A stretch of DNA of 64,000 nucleotides from Trichoplusia ni (taxonomy: Eukaryota; Arthropoda; Insecta; Lepidoptera; Noctuidae): assembly GCF_003590095.1 (NCBI RefSeq), contig NC_039499.1:4154001-4218000 (forward strand). The letters run 5' to 3'. The translations under genes were made by a program, and so were the position numbers. Of the stretch, positions 26,958 to 38,900 are shown piece after piece; position 1 is the stretch's first letter; the number at the start of each line of letters is the position of its first letter. The notes beneath the pieces were generated by a model. The model saw nothing but the letters and a program-made list of their open reading frames with translations, was not told where the DNA came from and ran no database searches.

Positions 26958-29900
26958 TCAGTTGTTCTTGTCGAAGTTGTGGAAGGCCCAGTTGAATGAC
27001 GTCGTCCACGAGTTCTTCATAGCTTCTGTGAACTTCTGACGGAAGTGCTCCATTGCTTTCTCTTCGCTTAAATCCATTACCTATAAAAAGTGGCATGGTT
27101 AGACTAAATCACTTAGTTTTCCTATTAAGACGACTCCCTATTATTTAATTAAATATGCAACTGATTTGTTTTTTATATTTTTTCAATGTTTTTTTTTTGT
27201 GAGTTTAAACCTTATGCTAACTGCATTATCGATTCCAATGAACTAATCTGCATTAGATTATACAATACACATTACTCGCATTTTAAGATGATATACCCTG
27301 CAAGCAGAATAAATTAGGTATTTCATTACATTTCCCGCTCAAAGGACTTTTTTCTTCGTGTAAGGTTCCATAAAACATAAAAATACGATAGATGGCGCTC
27401 GCTGTCCATTCCATTTTTTTTTTATATGTACATAGATATATATACTTGCATAGCAGCGCAGCTAGCAGCTACTGACCACAGAAATTGATATTTTCCTCAG
27501 TTGCTACTGATATATATCAAACTGGCTGTCTGATATATATTATCAGACAGCCAGTTTGTCCTTACCAATGTTTCACGTAGATACTGCAGATCCTTCTCGG
27601 AGCTGAGCTCGGGCAGACCAGTTGAGATCATCATGGAGAATAGTGACAGGATCAGGTGGCCGTGCTTGCGGAGGATCTTGAAAGCCTGTGGTATGTAAAG
27701 ACGGTTGTATCAGTTATAAAATAAATAAGTACTTTTGAATAAAGTTCTATGAGGGAGGGAGCATCAATAAACTCAATTGTTATTTTAATTGTTAAACGGT
27801 GTCGTTGTTAATTTCTAGGAAAGTGGTCAAAGATTTTTGTTTTTAAGGGCCGATTTTTCACCAGATAACTTTTATCTGACGAATATGTTTGACGTTTTGA
27901 CAGCTTTCGTATAGAAAATATATCAAACGACCATATACAACGTAAATAGAGTATGATGCAGTCTACTTACGGTTTCACAGTGCTCTCTGAATATTTTGAA
28001 GTCTATAGGTAGGTTCTCTCCGGATCCCTTCTGGCCCTTGTTGATGACGTGTATGAAGTCGTGCGTCAACACGAAGGGCACGCGCTCGCGCTTGAACCCG
28101 TACTTCTGCTTGAAGTGGCCCAAGAAGTGACCGAAGTCTATGTGGAATAGCTGTGAGAAAAAAAGGATGAATGTAGTGTAGCTTAGCTTAATATAGGGCT
28201 TTCGATTGGATTTTAAAATAATATTATATTCATTATTTTCATAAACTCCTTAAGACTAAAATGAAATTTCAGAGGAGTTTTATCTTTATTGTAAATTGAA
28301 TAGTAAATGGAGCTTTATAACATTGTTTGAACAACAAAACAACCTCAAATAAAAAAAAACCTAAACTTGATTTCTTTATGTGACTGAATAACAGCTATAA
28401 AAACTGTCATACAGTCCGAAGATAAAAGGTAAAAAATTTATTAAAAAATGCCCACAAACCATTCTGCATATTGAAGTCGGTTGAATACAAAATCTCGCGA
28501 TATAACTTTATGAGTCCAAGACTCAACTAAGAACTAAGACTTTCCTCAACACGATAAACAAAACAAAAAAAGTGATCACACGTATTTACATAGCTCTTAT
28601 GATGCTAATGATATTAAAAATTCAACAACCTATATTGCGAATGCTGTGTGTACCTATAATAGGCATGCGTACGAGATATGATGTTATTCCTGTTTTGATT
28701 TGTACTTAATGTATGTTATGCTGTTGGTATAACAAATAAGTGTAGGAGATGAAAGGACTAGGTATCAAGGTGGTAAACTGAGTGAGAGCGGGATAGTGTG
28801 AGAGAGAAGGGTAAAGAAGGAACGGCGGAAGACGATCAGAAAGACGACGCATGAATAATTAAAGAAACAGTGTTATAATTAATTTACGGAAATCAAAGAA
28901 TCTAAAATACTATCAAGACGTTTGATTTCCCAAATAAATAAATAAACAATTTGTAGGTTATATCTCACCTGTCCGCTCTTCTTCACCATGATATTGTCGG
29001 GATGTCTGTCCGCGATCCCGAGCACGTACGTAGCGACGCAGTATCCCGCGCAGCTCATCGTGAACTCGTCGATGGCCTTGTTGAACGCCGCCTCGTTGTT
29101 TTCTGTGTTCTTGCGTAGCCATTCTGTGTTTCGTAATGTTGTTTTTTAGAATGTTCATGGATAAAAAGCAAGTAACGACGGTTTTGTTGTGAGGTTTTGA
29201 AAGTTTTTGAAAGAGCCAGTTTATCACTCAGGGATGTAAACCGTAGCATAGGCTATTTTAGAGTTATCAAAATATCAAAGGGCACCATAACAAAAACTGT
29301 AACGCGAGATTTTTATACATCGGATGGCAACAAAACCCACACTTCACAATAATAAAAAGGAAATACAAATTATTTACTATTTATATATTTACGCAAAGAC
29401 TTATTGACTTCACTATTGATACAGAGGAAGCGAGACGTAACAAAACACTGTGCGTAGCGGCGTCTTACTTCCTCAATGAACTTATCACCGAGTCGATAAT
29501 ATCAACATTTTACCGGCCCCAGAAAAGAGCTAATCTATTAATTTCATACCATGCGTTCAATACTCACGTAATAACGTAGACTTGTTGATGGTGGAGGCCG
29601 CGTTGAAGAGCGCGCTCTGCTTCTGTATGTTGGCGACTGTCTCCGCGTCCTCCACCACCTCGATCATGCCCACCGCGTACTCCATTGATATGCAGTTATA
29701 CGGGTTCAATCTGGAAAGTGAAATATTTTCATTTGATGAACAAACAAAATTGGCAAGAAATGATTTGTTGCTATGTTATAGTTAGTGCAGTTATAAAACT
29801 TACATATTTAATGAAGATACGACAAAAAACCTGTTTGGAAAACAACAACGGCCAATATGGGACAGTTAATACCGGCGCAATCAAAGCGTGTTTCCCAAAG

Positions 29901-32900
29901 CAAAAACTAAAATATAAACCTAATATATATCCTTCTAGGATAAAAAAAGGAAAAATTAAGTGATATTAACCGCGTCAGCTCAAGATTAAAGACTCGGTTG
30001 GGTCCAAAACTAGTCGGGCAATCCCGATAAATACGCATGAGTAAACCCTTTGCAGTATTTTATAATGATATTTATTGAGACAATACTTTCTTACACAAAA
30101 CGATCTAACAGAAGTTTACTTTCAAATGTCAATCGATTGAGAAAGTACACGAGTAGTTAATACATACCTAAAGTCATATCCATGTTTCTTCCACAGCCTG
30201 TCCATGATCCTCAACATCTGCAGCGTGAACATGTCCTGGCGTAGATCGTCGCCGATCTTCAGTATGATGCGGATGTCGGAGCCGGTCGGGTCCACGTTCT
30301 CGAAGTCCAGCATCAGGGGACGCATCTTGCTGTCCATCACGCGGCAGGCGTCCGGTCTGTGAAGAAGAAGATGGTTAGATAACGAAATTAGTTAAGAAAA
30401 ATACAATCTGCTAAATTAAGTTTGATTCCAAGTCACTGTTATTGGGAGTTTTTCCTATGTATTTTAAATTTAAAAATTATACACAATACGACAAGTGACA
30501 AGTGTCTAAAAAGAGACGAAGATTGCATACAACAAAAATGTTCATTGTCTAAAATGAATTGACACATTTTCTGAATTTATATACGGAATTGGGGAGGCCT
30601 ATGTCTAAGCAGTGGATGAATATGGGCTGATGATGATGTTATACAGAAAAAAATGAAATGTAAAATTAACTAAAAGTTAAGGTCATTTCTTTTCATAGCA
30701 CATAATATCATCTTAGTGGTAACTCACTTGATCCTCTTGCAAACAAAGCTAGGATTTAGCGGCGACACAAAGTCGCACAGCGTCTCAACACAGTGCTGCT
30801 CTTGTAGATGTTGGATGAGAGCGGCTCGAGCTTGTTTTATTTCTTTCTTCTTCCGGACACATTGGCTGGCCCCTACGACAAAATAATTAGTATTAAATTG
30901 GGGAATAAAAAATAACCAATAGTAAGGGCATTTTTATATTTTACCCCCTCCCCTCCCCCTTAAATATCTGTAAATAAATTAAATAAAAATGAAAAGAATA
31001 TTGGAAGTAAAATTCAAATGATTTTATTCTTATTTCTTTTCCTTCAACGATGTATAAAACTCAATAATCACTTCCTATCCTTCCAATAAATTTCACAAGT
31101 GCTGTAACTTCAGTAATTTCACTCATTTTACTTTACACTTTTACAAGTGGTACTTACATTTAAGTTTGTCGAGACAGGTGATCTGCCTGGTGAGGCTGTT
31201 GATGTGATCCTGGCAGCCGCGGCAGTAGGCCTCCAGCAGCAGCCCGAAGCGGACCGACACCGACGGGACGTGCATCTCAGACCTGCCGGATAACTCATTT
31301 GTAAGGAGTGTCTTTGTGCGTGACTTGAGGGTTTGTGAAAATCTCGGCCGCACAAGGATTTAATTCTAAGTGGCGAAGTTTTCTAAACTAAGGACTAGGT
31401 ACTAGGTTGATAACAAACACTTCCAAGTAATGCTATAAACATTAACGAAATATCTAAAATAAATTAACGCTGGTTTCCTTCTTCTGTTACGGGTACAAAA
31501 CTTTAATTTTATAGTTACGATAGAACTTGAAACTTGTATTAACACTTACCTCAAATGCCAAAATAGATTGTGTCCGATGGTCATGTTCTTGAAGGCTCTC
31601 TTTAGTAGGAACACTGAGAGGTCGCACATGAGATACGATTCGTGTTTCAAAGCTTGAACCAGTTGTAGTAAGTAGAGTAAGAGATCGTTGTCACTGTAAA
31701 TATTTCATTGACAATTATTTATTGTACGTTTTCATATAAAAAAATTCATTTCAAGAATAGGAGTGCGTAAAACCATAGCATATTATCATTTTTCCACTGA
31801 TCCATTACGGCGGAGTTCAAATATTTTATGCGTTGTTAATTCAATGAAAGCAACATGGCAGGTTTATAGCTTGCCATTTCTTTTTATATTTCCTGTTTTG
31901 ATCTCATGGGCAAAGGCCTCTCCCTTTCGGACCTCTTTATCTTTTGCGATTTGTCATCACACCAAGTTCGTCGCATGAAGCCCACCTGATCTTGCCGAGG
32001 CACTTGACGGCGAAGCTCCTGACGGCGGAGTCTGTGTAGGCGTAGTCCAGCAGCTCGAGCGCGCTCTCGACGCGCAGCAGCGGCCAGGCGGCCAGCAGCC
32101 GCCGCACGCCGGCCGCCTCGCCGCGCTCGCCCCACTCCACGCACGACAGCAGCTTCGGCAGCAGCTCGGGCGCCTCCAGGCGGAACCGCTCTCTGTAACA
32201 CTCTGCTGCTTAGCGGGGACCACATACACAATTATTGCTCTTTGATAGAATCGAGCTCTTCCATCACACTAAGATATTATTGAGTATGAAATAGGAGTTT
32301 GAATCTCAGAAAGAGCTTATAACAATGGAATGGTCAAGATTCACAGCCTTATTTTAAAACCAACAATCAAAAAGTATTTATTTCAAAAGTATTTAAATCT
32401 AAACTTCCTGGTTTTCACATGTCTTTTAAGTTAGATTATTTAAAATAAATTCCAAGCTATCTTTAAATTAACACAAAATGTGTAAAAATCTAAAGCTTGT
32501 TTGTTCATTCTTGATAATACAAAAATTTAAGAACTTAACACAACTTATAACACAACTCTTAAAATGATCATATTCTATTCGAAAGTAAATAAATCAACGT
32601 CATTACCTCGAAGCCCAAATATCTTTCTTCTCCTGTTCGTGCATTTCATACATAGGATCCTTCTCCGCAGTAGCCCTCAGTCTCTCGTAGTCTCTGCTTA
32701 GCCTCTCCATCACGTCGGGCGACACGTTTTCAATGTTATCCGAGTAGTCTTTTATTGTCTCGTCTTTTGGAAATAGCACTGGGTATTGGCAATCGTAGCT
32801 GGAAATTAAAACATACGTTAGAAATATTATTAGCGCAAGATAATACCGAGTTTTGAAACAGCTCCGAGCCATCATACTGAAAAATTCCTAAACATTACGT

Positions 32901-35900
32901 TTTAGCTAAAATTCTTAATCTCGGTAATCAACCTTTAACTTTTGCTACCTTATTTAATATGATGGTGTTTCGTGACCGTCAGACCATCTGAGGTGGCCAG
33001 TCGAACGACTGTTTTATTGTAAGGCCATCATGATTGTGTAACATAACATGGTTTTAACAACAAATACACACATCTGACTACAAAGAAAAAATAAAAAAAT
33101 AAACCAACATTTATGGGCCCGAATAACAGGTATTTCAAGTTAAATGAAGAAAGAATCAACAGAATCGAATCATCCAGTGCTCGGATAACAAACAAAAAAA
33201 ATATTCAGACGAATTGGAACCTCCTCCTTTTTGCAATCGTTAGTGCGTGGTCTGCTACTCACTTGGAAAACTTGACCTGCAGCGCGGCGCAGGAGTCGGT
33301 GTTGGGGTTGGACACGACGGTCCCGAGCGGGTGCAGCACGAGGTCGTCCCCCTGCGTGTCGTCCGCCACGTGCGTCCACATCGACAGCGTCACGCCGTCC
33401 GTGCGCAGCTGCTCCTTGTAGTCGAAGATCATCGTGTTCGCCCACGTCAGTCTGTTTACACCCTCCTGCCATCGTACACACAGTTATTACACGGAATATT
33501 ATTATACTTCTGAGAGTTGTGAGAGAACTTGAGCTTGAAGCTTTTTTTTCCCGGATGGGAAGTCATTAAATGACTTCTATCGCTTTGGCTTGAGCGGAGG
33601 GGAATGTCAGATTCTACCGGCAAAGTCCACCCATGTTCCAACCTTTGCTTTCATGTACCGGGGACCACGGTAACTCTTTCGGACAATCCCGCTACCCCGG
33701 CAGGAAAGAACTTAGAGCTGACAAATCTATTTATGTCACCACACTGGTAACCTTCGATCAAAAACGACATGTTACATTTAAAAAAAATACAGATTGTCGA
33801 ACCTCCTATGTTATGAAAGTTTACCTTATTTGAGTCTTTCCCTCTCCTCTTGCTCTTGCTCTTGGTGATCTCGTAGACGCCGAAGCAGACCCTGGCCATG
33901 CGCGGCAGGTTGCAGACCTGGATGGGGAAGGTGAGTTCCTGGTCCCACTGCGCCACGCCGTCCTTAGAGATCACGGCCGCGCGAGTCTTCTGCGTCTCGC
34001 AGAGCGGCTTGCCGCCGTGGAAGATACCGGCTTGACATACAACCTGGTACAATTTGTCAATTTTATTGATTGAAAGTTATGTTCCAAGAAAAACAATAAG
34101 AAATTTCTGAATAATAATTTAGCTGATGACATGTTTTTTTGAGCCTTTTACATTTTAGAATCGATCGCTATTGTTGAACGTATTTGTTAATTTCCGCATC
34201 CAAACGTAGTATATCAAAAATCACCAAGGCCTGTTTAAATACAACACCAATGACACTCCAATTTAAATAATCCAATCTACAACTCTTGTTTAAATCATCT
34301 GTCATTGAAGTAATAAATAAGAGTATGATAAAGTCACTTACTGACAGTCAGCACTTCACTCACCGAAACAACATTCCCGGGGTCGACGTTCAGCTTGCTG
34401 ACGCTCTGCACGACGCACGAGTAGTCCTTCTGTATGTTCCACGAGGACTCGTTCTTCTTGCGGCGCATCGTGTTGGAGTGCTCCGAGGTGAGGCGTCTAC
34501 GCTCCGGCAGGCAGTAAGGGTAGTAGGGTAGGTCTCGGCTCACTGTGTGTTTGTTAATATGTTAATTAATTTGGAAAATATTTAGGAGCACGGAGGGACT
34601 TTCTTCAAAATTCACCGGACATCAGTAAATTTTTTTCATAAAGAAAGCTAACTGACCCACTAGTGAAAACGAGACAGCGTTTTACACGACATAGCTACAT
34701 CGCTCTTCCCCATTGGTAGGCCAACACACAAGTGGTAGGCCTTCTCTACAATAGCGCACGCAAACTCGAAAGACAAGGAAAAAAATTCAATACAGAACAC
34801 CAACTCACGCGTCAGCGGCAGTTTATCCATGCTGACAGTCATGACTTGCGGCACACCGTCCGTGGACAGCATCTCTTGGATGTACAGGAACTGTATCAGC
34901 GGGTAGTCGCCGAACAGGTACTCCTCGCGGCCGCATACCTTCAGGACGTAGTTCTGAGCGTGCTCCCCTCGCATATTCAAGGAGTTTGCAAGCTTTAGCA
35001 GTATTACTTCGATGTGCTGTAGCGGCGTCCGTGTTGCCGGGACGCTTGATGAGAATGATACCTGGGGAACAAATTTTAAAATTTTTGTTAATTGTTTTTT
35101 GACAAATGTGTCTTAAGTTACTAAGCTCTAACTGGAATTTTATTTTTCTATAAAGTCTATAAAACTTTCTAACTGAATATTATGTTTGCGTTATTCTAAA
35201 GAAGGTAATGGGATAAGAAAATTTTAACTTTCATTTTTATTTTTTCTCTCTCTCTTTATAAGTTACGCTTTGTCTTGAAATCCTACAATTTTCTGAATCT
35301 AAACTGATTATTCTTAGTATTTCAACGTGTTGTTGAAATATTAGCGATTGATTAAATAGAAGCTATTTTTATAACTAGGTGATTCATATAATAAAGTAAA
35401 AGAGATTAATAATAATTTATCATTTTAATAGTTATAATTTTCCGCGGTTATTAACCATCATTAAACCCACACGTATACACTATGACGTCCGAAAAACTTG
35501 TTAACAAAACCTCATTTCGAAACCGATTTCATCTGAACAAAAAATTAAAACATTATATTTTGTCAATGTGACGTTTGGACGTATTATAGTCATTAATTTT
35601 TCGAATGTTTTAAATAGAGCTTCAATATGTTGAAATCTCATTTCAATCTAGTTTATGACGATGAAGAGCCTAAAGCTGAGGAGGAACATGAGCAGGAAGC
35701 TGAGGAGGCACCGGAAAGTGAAGTTATTCCTGAAAGGGTTCTCAAGAGGTCGGAGATCAGCGTCCGGCTCAGTATGCTCGGGAAAACGGCAGAAGGAGAC
35801 GGGTAAGGCAGGCCTTACGCTATACGCTATACAAATACACCTCGATGATACAACTATGACTAACAGTCTAAATAACAACAAGATACACCTTAAAATATCA

Positions 35901-38900
35901 TAAAACCCCATTTAAAGAAAAATTAACGAGTTTTTTTAATATCTGATCGGGAAACAGAAATATATTACGCCGAATTTTGAAATAGTTTCATAATTTTACA
36001 GATATACATATCTGAAGGCGACCCTAACGGCAATGAAACTAACAGACATTGTCAGCGTCAAATTCTTCACACATCTTATGTTCTTAGATGTATCCGAAAA
36101 CTATTTAGATAATAAGGCCTTGCAAGCCGTCAGTGAGCTACCATGTTTAATATTTTTACAAGCAGACAAAAACAGAATTACTTCAGCAGCATTGAAAAGA
36201 ATGAAGTACCTCCAAGTGATCGTAATGAACCATAATCAAATAAGCTCGGTTTCTGATATATATCAAGATCAAATTAGTACTATAGAAATTGGTTACAACA
36301 AAATACAAAAAGTCGCCTTTCCGTACGGCCTGTTTCAATTGAAAGTTATAGATCTCCGATACAATGAAATAACAGAAATCACTGGTTTCGATCTTCCCAA
36401 TTTGGACAGTTTATACCTAGCTGGAAACAAAATAACAAGTTTGGTCGGCTTAGAGAAATTAGTAAACTTGAGAATTCTTCATGTGCGAAACAATCCTATA
36501 AAACTGCTGAACGGTTTTGATGAAGGGCTTAAAAAGCTGACGTATATTAACCTGCGCAATTGTAAGGTGACAACACTAAAACAGGTCAAGAAATTGAGGG
36601 TAAGTTCCCGTTTTATTCATCGCTTAAGCAAAATGATGTTTAAATAACCATGACTTTTTACAAGGTTCTACCCGCGTTAGAGACTCTGAATATGAGAGGG
36701 TGTCCGTATATGGGGGGTCCGGGCGAGGAAGGTGCGGACGGCGCTGATGAAGAAGAAGACCCTGATATAAGGATAGAGACGCTGGCAGCCTTACCTCGTC
36801 TTAAGCGGATTAATAAGGATCCTGTATCCCCGGAAGAAAGGTAACTAATATAGTGAAATATCGCAATTATATTGTTGAAAATTAGAATAGACCACAAAAA
36901 GTAATAGGTAAGCGAAACGGTAACAAAATGTCGCGTAGCTATAGCAACCTATAGCCTGACCCATATCAACAATATTTTGGTCGATTAATATACAAAACAT
37001 CATATTTATTCCTAGTTCTCTTGTAGAAACGTAAATAATCTAATAATAGAGAATCTAAATCTTCGTATGTCTTTTTTAACATAGATGTTACTGCTTAATT
37101 TGTTTCATATTTCAGAGATGAAGCTAAGGAAATGATGACGCAATGGATCGAAGAGGGAGAAAAGGATGAGGAAGAGATTGAGGAAGAACATGAAGAGGAA
37201 ACAGTCCATGAAGATTAACTGCTTAAATGTGGACTTAATGAGCTGTTGTTGAAGCGAGACGTAGCTATGCGAAGTGCAGTCGTCTGTCTCGCTCTCCCAC
37301 AATTTAAACAACCCTGTTTTAAGAGCTTAGTATAAGAGCACGCAATTATTTCAACCTTATAGTGGGTGTTGACGCTGGCCTTTAACTTTCAACGAATAGG
37401 ATATTACTGTAAGTGGCCGAAAGCTGACTGTTCAAGGACATGTGACTCCATGTCAGTGTCACCAACTACAGTTCATGAAGCTTGATTTTAAGAGGCACAC
37501 ACTTTTAGATAGACGTTTAGTTACATCTTAGAGTTAATTTACATTATTTTGTTAGTTATTAATAAAATGTGTGTCAGTCGGTCTTTGCTTAGTAGGATAA
37601 TTAAGTTTACCATAGAATTCTCAACGCACATTTATTATTATTTATGTTTTAAAAGGTTTATGTTTTAATAGTTTTATGTTTCTATAACATTATAGTATGT
37701 ATTAAAAAAGATACTGTGGCTTTCATTTATTGACCTTTTCGTAAAATTTGTTTCAATACATAATCCTAGATAAGTTTTATTTAGCTCAGCGTTCTTGTTT
37801 ACTAATCTACTCGTTCATAAAAATGATTGAATGAATATTCAACTCAAAAACACAAACGAAACGAAACATTCTTTCTTTTCAAATTGCTAGACGGAATGTT
37901 ATACAGACAAATTATACCTTAAGATTTCATCTAATAAAACTGTCAAATGTGCGACTGGTCCATTAAATTTATGATATAGTTTTTGTCAAGGGAAATAAAA
38001 TATAAAAATGTGCGGTAGGAAATGTGAAAACACCAGTAAATTTCATTGTCATTGGCAGTTACACAAGGCGGCGACAGTTATCATGTCTAGACTAGTCTAG
38101 TGTATTTATAGGACCACAGCTGATCAGTTTCTTCCGCCGAATCTAGTTTTTCAGAACGAATTCTCGGTTGATATCGGATTTTTAGGTCAATGTGTTTGTG
38201 TGTTTAAATAATAAATTCACATTACATAGTATTCTTGTGTTTTGTTTTTAAGATATTTCCGGGTTTAGTCTGCTATTTTAAGTGCTATAAATTTCTTTAA
38301 ATCAATATGTCTGTCAAATTAACATAGATTTTGCGAAACATGTAGTTTTTTTAGTCTTTATCCCCGCAGGGAAGGAAAAAAGGTACTGATCAAAAACATC
38401 ATTACTCTAAAGACTGACGCAAAAAATAGATTCCCAATTAATGTGGATGTGTGGCGCCAATCGCAAATTTATCATTGAATTAATGTGACAAAGACCACCC
38501 AACTGTACCATAAAACCTTTAGATTTATGCAGATAAAACATTCAAAATATGCACAACGAGTTACAAGAAACAAAATTTATTAATGATAGGCTCATTTTTA
38601 TTACTGTGGTGTAGGAAACATTCGTATTAAGTGTTTTCCTTTTATTTCTAGATGTATCTGTCCCACAGAAGGGTTAAGGCCACTCTACCCTTCCTCCATC
38701 TCTCTCTGTCTAGAGCTGTAAAGTTAGTTATACTCAAGTTAGTAAGTATGAAGAGACTACTACTCCCCTCAGCGAGCGAATCGCGTGCAAGAAAATACGT
38801 ATGAAATATCACTAGCAATGGACAAGTTAGCAATACCATACAACTGTGTCTGATGTATCGTAAACATTTCGCAATCGTTCTCGTATTGCATACACCTTGT

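Noticed and set aside
31884..32231. 115-codon Arg/Ala-rich minus-strand frame
   Set aside because: It is an out-of-frame reading of GC-rich PI3-kinase exon 9 and its flanks.
38087..38130. Core promoter (TATTTATA plus TCAGTT) in kinase intron 3
   Set aside because: The distance between the two elements is too short for a TATA-initiator pair, and no exon follows downstream.
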